Origin: Rhizomucor pusillus
Taxonomy: Eukaryota; Mucoromycota; Mucoromycetes; Mucorales; Lichtheimiaceae
DNA length: 64,000 nt
Direction of reading: 5' to 3'
Assembly (NCBI GenBank): GCA_900175165.2
Contig: FWWN02000533.1
Coordinates: 22,491-86,490, forward strand
Of the stretch, positions 44,978 to 56,675 are shown piece by piece; position 1 is the first letter of the stretch, and each line of letters opens with the position of its first letter. The notes below the pieces were generated by a model, which was given only the letters and a program-made list of their open reading frames with translations, searched no databases and was not told the DNA's origin. The translations under genes were made by a program, and so were the position numbers.

Positions 44978-47567
44978 TTATTGCGAGGAGTCATCAGCAG
45001 TGATGAGAAAGCGGAAGCATCCGTCGCAGACGCGGCTCCATTCTCCGCGAGAGGCGGATGTCGCGAATAGAGGTAGCTTGTTAGAGCTGTGTCGCTGGCA
45101 CACGACTTGGCCGCACCTAAAGTGGACACGAGCGATGAGTTCGATGTGGATTTTTAATGGTTTACATCGCCGGTTACCTTCGACAGTGATGTCTCCTTTC
45201 AAAAAATGAAAAGCGTGTTGAGCAACGTTTATTGCTTTCAAACTGGCATTGATCGACCAGCTGATCCGGAACCCAGTGCGCGCGAGGAATCATGACAAAT
45301 TTGGTTTTTCGATCTTTCGGGAGGATATGGAGAACGTAGTGATGGTGCTGGAATCTTCCATGACGTAGTGTAGGTGGTAAATAAGTGGAATGCTTGGTTT
45401 GATGATGACGATGATGCTGAGGGAACGTTAGCTGTTAGTTTTGATAGATAAATTCAATGCGCGGTGTTAACGTACCTGCTTATCTGGACGATCGGATGGT
45501 GACAGTGGTGACGATGACGACGACGACGCTGTTTCCTCTGTGGTGCCTGTCCCAGCAATGATCATTTCAATACCGCCCAGCCGACCCTCGTACGAATGGA
45601 GGACGCTGCCCGTGCCGACACCGCCGCCTACAAACATGCCAACTTCCCAGCGCATCTTTTGTACAAGGTCGTCCTTTGAATCGACGTTGAGAATATCCGC
45701 GACAGATTTTCGGAAATCCCATCGATCATTTTCTTGCTCATCATCCTCTGACGTTGACTGCTCTTTGTAATTGTTGTTGGACTTTTCCTGCGTTGATTTG
45801 CGGTTCAAATGGTCCAATTTCATCTGCAGGTCTGCCATCAGATCAGTCAGGGTATCGATCATCAACATCTGTTGCTTGGCAACATCTTCGCACTCTCGGA
45901 TCCGTTCTTCGTATATCTTCTCGCGCTCTTTGAGCTCCTCATCAACGCTCTCGTTCAAGACCATCAATTCTCGCACCCGACGTTCAGTGCCCAGCATCTC
46001 GGTCGACAGCGACTCTAGCTCTTCAGATTGCGTTATGCATGCTGATACGAGATCGAGGAACTGCGTACGCCACTCTGCGGCGGACGCATCCTCCAAATCA
46101 CAAGAGGAAGCGATCGATGCTGTTTCCGATAGTTCATCCAGACGCGAATTTATCAGCGAATTGGTCGTGAGAAACAAGGACGTCAAGTTTGGACTTGTTG
46201 GCCGGATTTCCTGCTCAAAGTCCTCATCTATCTTTAAATGCGACCATGGATCTGCGTTGCCTTTCGAGGAAGATGCGTCGGCGGCCGGCGCCGGCGGTGG
46301 TGGAGGTGGCGAGTTGATTGCTTTTTCTTCTTCTTTTGGTGCAAGCCGGAGCGGCGACGGCGGTGATTTGCTCAAGTCCAAAAACAGCGATCCATGCGAT
46401 CTGATTCTACGGTGGCCGATAGAACGTGCATCGTCAGCGTCCTTGCCGTTGATTTCTGCAGCAGCACCTGCCGTGCTAAGGCGACGGCGCTGTGCATCAA
46501 GCCAACCGGATCCGCCGTAGGTGTGATGCCGCTCCCGCTTCAAATCGCGTCCTGCTCGCTCGGACAGTTCGTCTTGAAATAATTCGTGTACATGAAACTC
46601 TTGCATCGTCCTCGTGATCCCCGTGATTTTGGCTCGTAGGATTTCGAACGCATCAATGTGAGGGTCCCAAGGGATGCCGTCATCATCGTCATCCTCTTCT
46701 TCCTTCTTCCCTTGGTATTTTACTTTATCAACTGCGGTTGTTATCACCGGTCGGCTGTTGCTGTTGCGAGGTGTGAGTGTGAATTTGTGTGTGGAGGACT
46801 TTGTCAAACGTGGCTGGATGGGAGGCGATAGCATCTTTTGTCGTTGACGGACCATACCCTCGCCGACACTGCCTCGACGTTGCTGCTTCTTGGCTCTGCG
46901 CATAGCTTGGAGAAGACGACTGTTGCCGTTGCCAGCAGCGGAGGAGAGAGGTGGTAGGCAATCGCTGGTTGTCGGCGGGTGGTCAGCGTCTGCTGATAAC
47001 AACGAGGTGAAAGAGCGCGGTGGCATCGGGTTTTTTCTATCGTCGTTGCCGTCTAATAAAGTAGTACTTGAAAAAGACAAGCCGGTGAAATTGTCCTGCG
47101 AGTTATAAGATGGTCGTCCCGTGATTAAATCTTCTTTTACTGCTGCATCCCCTTGATGCTGCAGCTGAGTCTCCTCCGTGGGTGACATTAGACGGTTATT
47201 GGTGTCTGAAACCAGGATCCTTGGTGACACGTTGGCGTGTACGCTGTCGGTTGCCACCTGCTTCTGCTGCTGCTGCTCATTGCGGTAAATGGGCACCAGC
47301 GGGGGCGGCGGCGGTAATAGATTCGAGTTAGCGTGAATGGCTGCCAGCGATGCACGACGTCGTCCTGAATCGTTTGAGCCCTTTAGTGTTTTCGGTATGT
47401 ATGTAAGGTTCAAGGGTTCAATAATTTTAAGGAGAAGTGCAATATAACTCTAGCCGAGAATGCATACGTACGAGATCATTGGCATGCGGAGACAATTGCC
47501 GCAGAGAGGGAGTGCTGGTAGACGGTGTAAACAAGAAGTGCTCAGACAGGAAAGTTGCAGGTTGCAT
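44978..47567 (-). CDS. Coiled-coil FYVE zinc-finger protein
   Basis: Predicted to bind phosphatidylinositol 3-phosphate on endosomes. Exon 1 (47567-47472) reads MQPATFLSEHFLFTPSTSTP and then SLRQLSPHANDL; the next exon begins at 47380 with GSNDSGRRRASLAAI. The long exon (to about 45477) is Ser/Pro-rich and disordered, then has a coiled coil (EELESLSTEMLGTERRVREL, DEELKEREKIYEERIRECED). After two introns the C-terminal FYVE domain reads AHWVPDQLVDQC, KRCSTRFSFFERRHHCRRCG, QVVCQRHSSNK and ends VCDGCFRFLI. RRHHCRRCG is the lipid-binding core. The sixth zinc ligand is His in CQRHSS, as I recall from one fungal FYVE subfamily, and the first Cys pair has spacing CX7C instead of CX2C. Start chosen because the single long frame has no ATG of its own. 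Confidence 0.85.
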
Positions 47568-48151
47568 GGTGAGTTATGACATAAACATGGCGATAAAAAA
47601 AAAGAGGCGCAAGAGGAGAAGAGGGAAACAGGGAAAAGAAAGGATAATCCGGTTGCGTTGCATACAGAAGCGCCCCCGTCTCTGTCTCTCTCAGCTCTGT
47701 CTGCGTTGCGTTGCGTGCGTGTGTGTGTGTGCGTGTGCACAGATGATCCTCGTGGCGGCTCCCAATTGCAAAATGGAAGGCGACACAAAAGCCGCCTATT
47801 GTTGTTGTTCGCTGCTATTACCGCATGCAGAAATATTTCCGCCGCTTTTTGTTCATGCTTCATTATGCTTCTTCTTCTTCTTGACAATTCAGGGACTGTT
47901 GACACAGACAACTTGCAACGGGCATTTCCCCTTTGCAAGGTCAGGTTGCTGATAACCCAAAGATGAATCTATTTTCATTTCTGGGTTTGTTCATGAACAC
48001 GAAAACCCTAAAAGGAAAATGAAAGCGCTTTACTACATATGTCAACCTACCTTTCACGTATGAACGTTTAGCTTGGCATGTTCAGCTGTAACGATCACAT
48101 TGAGGCAGATTTCTCACTTTTCTTTATTGACTTTCTAAAGTCCAACTTTGT

Positions 48152-48499
48152 TCAAAGGCCATCCTTTAGCGTATGGATACCCATACACGGTATCTTACCA
48201 TCACGACGGACATCACCCTGAAATGTATGCGCGTGTGATTCCTTGTTGGACGTATTAGCGTTTCTTGCCAGATCCAGCAACGTACGGTGACGGTCTGACA
48301 AGGAGTTGCTTTGAGGAATGCCGTTCTTGGCTAGATATGTAGCAGGGTGGACCAACATCCTCTGCAACAAAGTGCATACGTAGATACATAGTAAAGACAA
48401 CAGCGCAAATATGTGCAGTACTGGCATATTATTTGAGATAGCATCGACTATGCATCCATTCAATCCGGATTTTGCACCTTTACAGCGACCTATCTCCAT
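48152..48499 (-). CDS. Hypothetical small protein (up to 115 aa)
   Basis: Not recognised. One uninterrupted frame. Its N-terminal part includes a hydrophobic stretch (PVLHIFALLSLLCIYVCTLL) that may be intron, because a typical acceptor (TTGTTGCAG) follows it. The C-terminal part is soluble and coding-like: HPATYLAKNGIPQSNSLSDR, RTLLDLARNANTSNKE. If the intron is used, a different frame (EDVGPPCYISSQERHSS and onward to a stop) would be read. The true product is unclear. Confidence 0.3.
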   Translation of the reverse strand: MEIGRCKGAKSGLNGCIVDAISNNMPVLHIFALLSLLCIYVCTLLQRMLVHPATYLAKNGIPQSNSLSDRHRTLLDLARNANTSNKESHAHTFQGDVRRDGKIPCMGIHTLKDGL

Positions 48500-48899
48500 G
48501 ACATGGGTAGTTTAGAGACTACAGTGCGACGGTACCCTACAAAGTTTCAAGTCTCCGTCAATTTCACCTTTTTCGTATACTTGCAGATGAAAGCATGCAA
48601 GGGCTGGGCATCATGGTAGTGTTCTCATCATGTATTGATAGATGAATCCTCTGACCCGGCACCTAGCTTAAGAAGATAAGACGTCACCGATGATATATAG
48701 CAAGTTATCTATTTGATACCTTGCTGAATACAAAGTCAAATCAATTAAATCTATAAACGTTTAACAAGATAATCACTTTATTGCAAAAAACGATGAAGAT
48801 ATTATTGCCGCTGCAGTGTCCATCAGCGTAATGCCAAGAGGATCAATATCGCCGATCCATTCTCATTGGTTGTTGAAGTAGCAGCAGCAGCAACACGGT

Positions 48900-49737
48900 A
48901 TTCTCAGCGTTGATCATCCAGGCACGGGCCGAAAACAATGGCCGACATATACAACGTATTGATACTGATTCGATCAAGAACTACATGTTCTAAGATGAAG
49001 AGATCAACGGCACATTGTCTCAGAAGCGATGCTATCAGATCCGCGACCAACTTCTTGATGGGGTAACAAAAATTATGAACTGATATTAACTTTTGCTTTC
49101 ATTTGGAGGATGGTTGACGACTTTTGATGATGCTTAGCAGATGAAATTGAAAAGCTGTTCGTTGCTGAGCAGCAAGAACCATATAGGGAATATTTTATTT
49201 ACAGTGGTTGCTATCGCCGTCGTTATGATCATAGATACGATAGATTTTGTCTAGAATCAGATTGAGATTTGAAACAAATTGGAGACAGACAGCTAGCAGC
49301 CGATGCAGATCAATTCAGCAGGAGTTAAGTGGGAAGAGAAGACTGTGTCGTCATTGGACAAACTGGTGGAATATTGGACCTATTCCAATTTAGCGACAAG
49401 TCCCAAGTCGGGTAGTTTCCAAAAACGACAGGAGCATTTCATCATTCGATTCTTGCAGAAGCAAATAATCTGTGCAGTCCCAAAAAACAAGAGTTTCTTT
49501 TATTTTTGGGAGCTGCAAGTCGACTATCAGAACTTATTTTCGTCAGTCAGGTCTGCAGCCATCGCTTGCAGAGTAGTAATAGAGACAATTCACAAAAAAG
49601 GAGATGAGAAACATCCAACTCGCTGGATCAGAGACAGGACAAATGGTGGTGTGCCTTGCTCTCCCTGGCGACAATCTCCGGTCAATGATGGTGACACAAA
49701 CTCAACAACGGCGAATGGGCAGGTTTGCACAACATGA
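48900..49737 (+). other. Coding-like fragments, unresolved
   Basis: Three stretches look protein-like: DEEINGTLSQKRCYQIRDQL around 48.99-49.06 kb, EQQEPYREYFIYSGCYRRRY around 49.17-49.25 kb, and an ATG frame 49303-49737 (144 codons, SLDKLVEYWTYSNLATSPKS). They are in different frames with stops between, and I found no consistent splicing. Perhaps a degenerate gene or chance. No family was recognised. Confidence 0.25.
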
Positions 49738-50115
49738 TGATGATAGTGGGCGTGAGAGAGGAAAAGAGATGAAGGAAGAAAGTAACAGTACAGTAAAGGG
49801 CTATTGGAATCTTGGCATACCAAGCTGTAGAATGGCGGGCAAGGTAGCATGCATGTCCAGAAATTTTGTGGATAAAAGTTCCATGCTCTCCCAGCAGCTC
49901 CCCCAGTTGCTGTATACAACACCACCACCACCATCACGACCATCATCGACTTTCAAAAAAAGCAAGAGGCGAATCGAATGCTTTTTTTAAGGGCTCCACC
50001 TTTTTCCCGTCATGCTCCCCCCTCACCTCCTTCTCTTCTTCTTTTCTCTCTCTCACACACACTTTGTTTTTTAACTTTTCTTTAACTATATAATCTCTCT
50101 TAATACCTTTCCATT

Positions 50116-52061
50116 ATGGCTGATTTCATTTGCCTGTCAATGGCATCGCAGTATTCCACCGATCAGAACGATACTTCGGTGGCAGTATCTGCATCGTCAT
50201 CTTTCCGGAGATCACTGAATCTATCCACTGGCCTCCTTGGTCGTCAATTTTCTCGCTCAATCTCATCTGCGGGAGGTGGCGGCTCCGTAGACAACAACAG
50301 CAACAACAACAACGACAACAGCGATAATAGCAAGAAGACCATGCAAGTTCGGATTGTCCCCAACATTGAGAATCCTTCCAGGAGCCTGATTTTTGATGTC
50401 ATCAACCGCGAACTGCAAACGGGCAAAGTGATTAAGATCGGTCGATTCACAGACAGAGTCCAGGCCAGCGACCATATATCATTCAAGAGCAAGGTTGTAT
50501 CGAGATCGCACTGCGAGATATGGTTGGAGACGGACGGCAAGGTAATCAGTCAACTCTGTTTTGGCAAAAGATATGGGATATATGTAGTGGGGGTTGGTGG
50601 GGGAGAACGGGGTGCGTGAGACCTTGTTGCTGAAAGGCCACCAAACTGGTTGCAATGCATTTGCAGCATGTGAGCAGCGAGTCGTTACACACGACTGACA
50701 CTGACTGTCGCACAATTAGCTTTATTTGCGAGATACCAAGTCATCGTCGGGAACGTTTTTAAACCACGTTCGCCTAAGCTCCGCCAACATGGAGAGTAGA
50801 CCTGTGGAAATCCGTGATGGCGATATCGTGCAACTGGGTGTCGATTATCAAGGAGGCTTAAACGAGATTTACCGCGCTGTCAAGATGCGCTTCGAAATCA
50901 ACCAGACCCCGCAATCAAATTCTTTCAACGTGTCAGCCTTCAACAATCTGCGCCAATTCACAGCCAGCTCACTGGTAGATCCACAAACTGCCACTTGCTC
51001 AGATGCTCATATGACAGACAAGTCATGCATCAGCAACAGCGATAACAGCGCTGCTGGTGGTGGTGAATTCCAAGTCGATGAATGCTGTATATGCTTGTAT
51101 GCGCTGGCTCCTCTGCAAGCCTTGTTTGTAGCTCCTTGCTCGCATAGTTACCACTTCAAGTGTATCAGACCCCTTTTGCAAAGTTACCCTGGCTTCCAGT
51201 GCCCGATCTGTCGCACTTACTCAGACCTCGAAGCAAGCGTAGCCATCGAACCTGAGGAAGTCGCAGAAAAGTTCGGTCTCCAAATGGGAAAACAGGCGGA
51301 TCGTATTTTAGACGAGACAAATAACGAAACCCACCAAGAGCAGCGGCATCCTCTGCAGCAGGCACAGACAACGACAACCACACCATCGCCGTCAGCAGCG
51401 GCAGCGGAAACAGCATCGTCACCGCCGCCGCCTCCTCCTTTGGTGGATACAACAGCAGGAGTTGCCTCCAATCTCCTTGATGATACCCTGGTTTTGTCAC
51501 CCACAAACCTGTCAACAGGTTCAGAAGGTACAGCCTTGACTAAACCCCCTTTTCCGCATGTAATTGTTGTGCTGACACAATTTCCTAGTAGAATTGCATA
51601 CCGACCAACGGCGAGCTACCATTATGCTCGATGAGCCATTTGCACAGCCACAGCAACAAGATCAGCAGCGGCAACAACAACAGCAGCAGCAGCAGACTAC
51701 TCGCAGCCGGGGTACGCTGATAGCCGAGCGAAGGTTAAGTCCTGCAAATCTGGTTGACAAGCTCAAGATGGCATTCAGCGATAAACGCAAACAGCCAATC
51801 CTGGTCACAAAGCCCAACAGCCGCCACAACCGCCCACTCTCGCACCCTGGTCGCTGGCGACGGGATGAAGATATGGATGTCGACGAAGACGACGAAGATG
51901 GATTCAATTCTGATGATCAAATAGCCGGATCTTCATCGTCTTCCTATGCTTCTCCATCCTCAAGCCCTCCACAACGATCCCCCATGCATCTTGCACGCAC
52001 GCTATCTCGACAATCAACAAATCCTCTTGGAAATATCCTCGAGGAATCCATCCACACTTGA
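50116..52061 (+). CDS. FHA-RING E3 ubiquitin ligase, Dma1/Dma2-like
   Basis: A ubiquitin ligase that recognises phosphothreonine ligands; yeast and fission-yeast relatives control spindle position, septation and septins. Order: Ser/Asn-rich N-terminus of about 75 residues, FHA domain (IKIGRFTDRV, SFKSKVVSRSHCEIW, DTKSSSGTFLNHVRLS, EIRDGDIVQLGVDYQGG), then a RING-H2-like finger (ECCICLYALAPLQALFVAPC, SHSYHFKCIRPLLQS, FQCPICRTY). Introns at about 50541-50719 and 51530-51590. The C-terminal third (about 300 residues) is a low-complexity extension with poly-Pro and poly-Gln tracts (51.64-51.7 kb), a short conserved-looking element (SPANLVDKLKMAFSDKRKQP) and an acidic patch (DMDVDEDDEDGF). This is much longer than the roughly 270-residue fission-yeast protein. 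Family call firm. Confidence 0.93.
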
Positions 52062-54857
52062 AAAAAAAAATTATCTTTTTTTTATTCTTCGAATTTATGC
52101 AAAATTTCTCTAGTATATTCTCTCTAGCTTATCCTCCCTTTCTCTCCTCTTGTCTTCTCCTCCCTGTACGATAAACATCATCACCCGCCGCGGCTGCTAA
52201 CGCTGATACTTTTCGAAACTGTAACACAACATGACCGCAAATGCATGCCAAGTCGTTAGCTGGAAGGGAGCGATTTAGAAAAGTGGGGCTGTCTCTCCTA
52301 CTATTTTGTTTCTTTCTCCTCATGCGCCTGGTCCCTTGTCTATCCTTCGCTCCCTCTGTACCTCCTCGTGTGCGAGATTGTTGACTGTCAGTTTGGAGCA
52401 ATCTAGTAATTGCTGTCAGAAAAGTTTACAGGTGCAAGCCTTCTGTCCATAGAGTCTTTAGATCACGGTGTTGCAGCGATGCATGTACGTGCAAGTATGT
52501 ATCGTACGATATCTTTAGCACGTCTGCTTTGTGTTGAGAGCGCGGAAATGCCATCACAGATCATTGGTACGTAGTTGGATCGGCATCTGACTGTGATATG
52601 TGTAGATCTGCAGTTTGGGCTTGATAGCAAGCACCACATGATACGTACGCTGCCGCCTTTTTCTACAGTGTGGCGTCGCGCATATGTCCCACACACATGC
52701 TCCATTCTTGTTTCACTTTAGCTATTGACACTTGCCATTTCACACTATCGTTGCCTTGCAGATCGGTAATTACGCCCCAGCAACGCATTTCGTCAAGTAT
52801 ACAGCTCCATCGTCGATCCTGTTCCAGAGAACATGTGCATGTATATCTGTCAAAGCAAATAATATTGCTATTCGAATAAGAGTACTCTTGCCTGGACAGA
52901 CACGCAATTATATGTGTATGTATGTACAGTACGTACGTATGCGCAAATGCAGGAACGCGCGCGCCTCTCACATGTATTACAGTGCCGGACGTACGAAAAT
53001 GTGCAATCATACATACATACAGTACATGTCTGCTGATATGCAGCTGCCTCAGAAAATAGAACCATGTATAGTCGTACAGTCCTTGCATAGATAGATATCT
53101 GCAGATTCACAAGCTTGGAATGCATATGCTTCTCTTGTGATTCGACGGGCCGCTTTAGACAGTCAACATGGGTATCATACATGCATTTACTTGGTAGAAA
53201 TTAATAGCTGCATCTCTACAATCGTGTACGATTTCAAGTTGATCAGAACTACTAATAGTAGAACCATTTAATCATCCTTTTACACATGATTTACAACGTC
53301 GTGAAACCAAAGGCAGAAACATATAGTAAACCGTGATTTCACAGCAGTGAACAAAAGGTAATACTTCTATGCAAGTAGCAAGTCATTTGAAGCTTCAGAG
53401 GATATATATTATCAAAATTGTTATGTCTAAAACAAAGCAAGCAAACGTATACATAATCGATATGCTCAACGATTTTACATAGCTATTGTAGCAATCTTGA
53501 TACTTTCCTCGAAGCCAATGTGCGTGAAAGCAAATGCGGTTTTGTGACATCATGCATATCTACCTTATCCGATTATCTGATACCTGTTGAAATATGTGCG
53601 GTAGTATTCCTTGTACATCAATCTATTCTGGGTGACGCAGGTCGCTGTAGAACTTCACTACGGCGAGCTGGTCGCGGATTTTTATAATACACATATATAA
53701 ATGAATCCCAGTGGCAATTGAGTACTACGAAATACAGAGAGACCTACAAGGAATGCATCAGTGTTTGCACCAAATATGCTCATGGAGCAACTAGTCATGT
53801 ATCTTGCATGTAGGTAGCTTCTGCCTTATATTTCTTTTCTTTTGCTTTTATTTCATTTTGAACAACAACAACAACAAACCCGCAACCTTGAAGACGCCAT
53901 TTTGTCCTTCATGGATGGAGTTCAGCTAGACTTGAGAATTTGGAGAGGAGCATTCTTGTTTTCAGCGAGGGATTTGAACAAAGACTGAACGATTTATAAA
54001 AAGAGATTTGATATTATCCAGGGGATGGCAAGTATGAATAAACGACTTTATTCTACTTACAAGCTTGTAATACATACTACAGGTCGCTATTGGCCAAGGA
54101 AACTCGAGCATTGCGATGCAAAGCCATCTCGCAGATAAGAAGCTTAAAGTATTACCGTCCAAAGATCAAGGATTCACTTTGTAGACTAGGCCGCGGGTTG
54201 TACATGAATAAACTTGCTAAAAGGCAGCCGAAAAGTTTTAACTGTACTATAATGCTCGACCAGGGTATAAATGTATATTCAACAAATGTATGCTGTGAAA
54301 CTTCTCTTCGTATATAATCTTTATGATTAGAAGAAGGTAGACATTTGCTGAATCTCAAAATATGTAATGATCGTACACAAAACATTGCCGGCGTTTTCAA
54401 ATTTTCTTTACTCCGTGAGGATGCGATCTAGATCGTATTTCACATTTTAAGCAGCCGTTTTCTAGCAGGATATGTTCTTGAAAGGCACATATACCATAAA
54501 TGGATATAAGCAAGATTGGATCGATGGTCAATGGGTATTATGAGCTAGAAAGCGCGCTCAAAGCCAAAGCGTTCATGCAAAGCACACGATACCGGGTTTC
54601 GGACTGCTTCCGAGAGTTTTTGTGACACATACTCCTCCGTATCCACATCTTTGGGCTTGACGAGCCACTTTTAATTGTACGATCTAATAGGCAAAACGAC
54701 ATACAGCTGAATAATCGTTAGTTCCACTCATAATAGTCAATGTTCTCCAGTCGCAGTCGAATGCTTAATGCATAGTAGAGAGATGACGCGTGGAAAGGGC
54801 ATATACTCACAAGACGTAGGTGGCAAAGAGAAAAGATTTGTTTTTGCGTTTTTTACT
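52062..54857. other. Convergent intergenic region (2.8 kb)
   Basis: The 3' flanks of the FHA-RING and homeobox genes. Long but no supported gene. Open frames at 52.1-53.2 kb overlap on both strands and are Cys/His/Tyr-rich from ACGTACGTATG-type low-complexity DNA. A (CAA)n stretch is near 53862-53876. An ATCWGATAA-type match near 53573 has no gene beside it. Confidence 0.5.
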
Positions 54858-56675
54858 TTATACAAAATTGGTTTGGGTAGCTACAAGCTTATGGGCTTCT
54901 TCCACTTGTTGTTGCATCCAAGAAGTAACGCCAAGTGAGTCTGTGGACGATGAAATGACAAGGCAAGTAGTATCCGTTGTCGTTGTTGCTGCAAGCCCTG
55001 ACGATGACGGCATGAACACGAGGCGCTGGGTCTCTTCACAAAGCGTAGTCAACATAAACAAGTCCTGCTTGAGCTGATACGCAACGCCCTTGATGCAATG
55101 GGAGAAGTAGCGAGACACTTGCTTGCCCTCGGAGAAATCGCTGCAAGGTTTCCAGCGATGATCTTCCTTGATGAAACACTGTGGCGTCTCGTTGAGATCG
55201 AAACGGATCGACGCCAGGGCTGGGTCTTGCTCCGCGTACGTGATGGCGCTGACAGTACCGACCGGGATAAAGATTTTAAAGTGGAGGCCATCGTTGATAA
55301 TGTGCCACACAAAGGCTTTTTGGATAGGATCGTATGCGCACACCAAGTCGGCGTTCATCGCGAGTCTTTGCCACGAACCGATGGACAGTGTTGTGGCGCT
55401 GATAATAATTTCCTGCAAGGGACAAGGAGCAGGAGCAGCAGGAGCAAATGCACCACCGCCAGCCGGTGTTATTGATGATGATAATAATGGTAGCGATGCA
55501 GCATCATCCATGGAGCAAGAGGAGAAGATGGAAGGATGGTTAAGAGTAGTAGTAACAGCACCAGCTCCAACACTGCCGCCGCTGCTAACAGTAGCGTCAA
55601 AACAATTGATGGAAGCCGGTACCATACTTGATAACGCTGCTGTGGAATAAGGCGATAGCAGTAACGGATCGACTGCTTACATAGATAGGAACGGTTAGCT
55701 AACTCAAATTAGAAATAAAGTAATCATCCTAGTTTACATACCATAAAAGTCGGCCAAATTCAGGGGAGACGGAGTGGTAACATCGCTGTTGCTGCTACTG
55801 CTGCTATTGGAGGCTACGTGAGCAGGAGACGAGGACGAGGATGACGTTGATGATGCTGCGCAGCTGGTGGCGAGCAAAGCAGTAGGACCGGCTTCTGGGA
55901 TGGGAACTAGAGACGACGTAGCATCTGTGATGGATGAACAAGTCGGCTGCGGTGGCATGCTGGCTCGACTTGCGCTCGGTACAATGTCCTCGGGAGGAGC
56001 AGACCAGCCGCCACCACCACCAAATAGGGATGGATTTACAGATGCGGCTCTGGATGCCGCTTGCTGCTGATGTTGCTGCTTTTCGAGCAGGAACGAGGCA
56101 TAGGAGGATGAGATTGCTGCAGCAGCAGTGCTACAGTAGTCCTCCTTTTGTTGCTGCTGGTGTTGCTGCCAGCTGTACAATGCATCGCAGCACACGTTCA
56201 TGTATTCCTCGCGCTGCTGATTGATATGGTACAATTGTGCTCGGAGTGCTGCCTGGTGCATTTGCATCTGAGCCTTCTTCTGCATATGCTTCACTTTGGC
56301 TCTGCGGTTTTGGAACCAGATTTGGATCGATCGTTCAGTCATTTTCAACTGTTCAGCAAGTTGCTTCCGTAGTTTGCTGTTGGGACTGACGTTCGTTGCA
56401 AAAATATCTTCAAGAACAGCCAACTGTTCGGCAGTGGCTCGAGATCGTTTTCGATTCGGAGTGCCTGAAGCATCGTTGTTGTTGTTATTGTAATTGTTGT
56501 TATTAATAGTGGGGGTGATCGATGTTGGTGATGACAGGTGTGTGACGGAAAGATGAGAAGAATAGGATAATGACGAAGAGGACGAAGAACGTTGCAGCGA
56601 TGAATGAGGTTGGATATCTTTGTTGCTGCTACTTTGCACTAACTGCGAATTGCTAACAACGGACGTTTGTGACAT
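54858..56675 (-). CDS. Homeobox transcription factor, Phx1-like
   Basis: A nuclear homeodomain regulator; the Schizosaccharomyces relative Phx1 acts in stationary phase and stress. Start ATG 56675. After a Ser/Asn-rich N-terminus, the homeodomain (about residues 70-135) reads RKRSRATAEQLAVLEDIFAT, LRKQLAEQLKMTERSIQ and the helix-3 signature IWFQNRRAKVK. Gln- and Ser-rich sequence follows. One intron (about 55734-55672) joins LADFYV to DPLLLSPYS. The second exon has a conserved-looking C-terminal domain: ISATTLSIGSWQRLAMNADL, KAFVWHIINDGLHFKIFIPV, then SRYFSHCIKGVAYQLKQDLF, as in other fungal Phx1-like factors. It ends HKLVATQTNFV. The leader on the coding strand is pyrimidine-rich. Confidence 0.93.

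Larger units (their letters stand above)
47568..50115. other. Divergent intergenic region (2.5 kb) with weak coding traces
   Basis: Between the FYVE and FHA-RING starts. 47.59-47.75 kb has purine-rich, CT-rich and GT-repeat tracts. Possible small genes at 48152-48499 (minus) and 48.9-49.7 kb (plus) are weak and described separately. 49.98-50.1 kb is the pyrimidine-rich leader of the FHA-RING gene. Confidence 0.5.

Noticed and set aside
52663..53088. 141-codon minus-strand frame
   Set aside because: Overlapped by frames on the other strand, rich in Cys/His/Tyr/Val from ACGTATGT-like DNA, no domain and no splice context.
53573..53581. Second perfect TTATCTGAT (ATCAGATAA) match
   Set aside because: Far from any gene start, between two convergent 3' ends; fits chance expectation.
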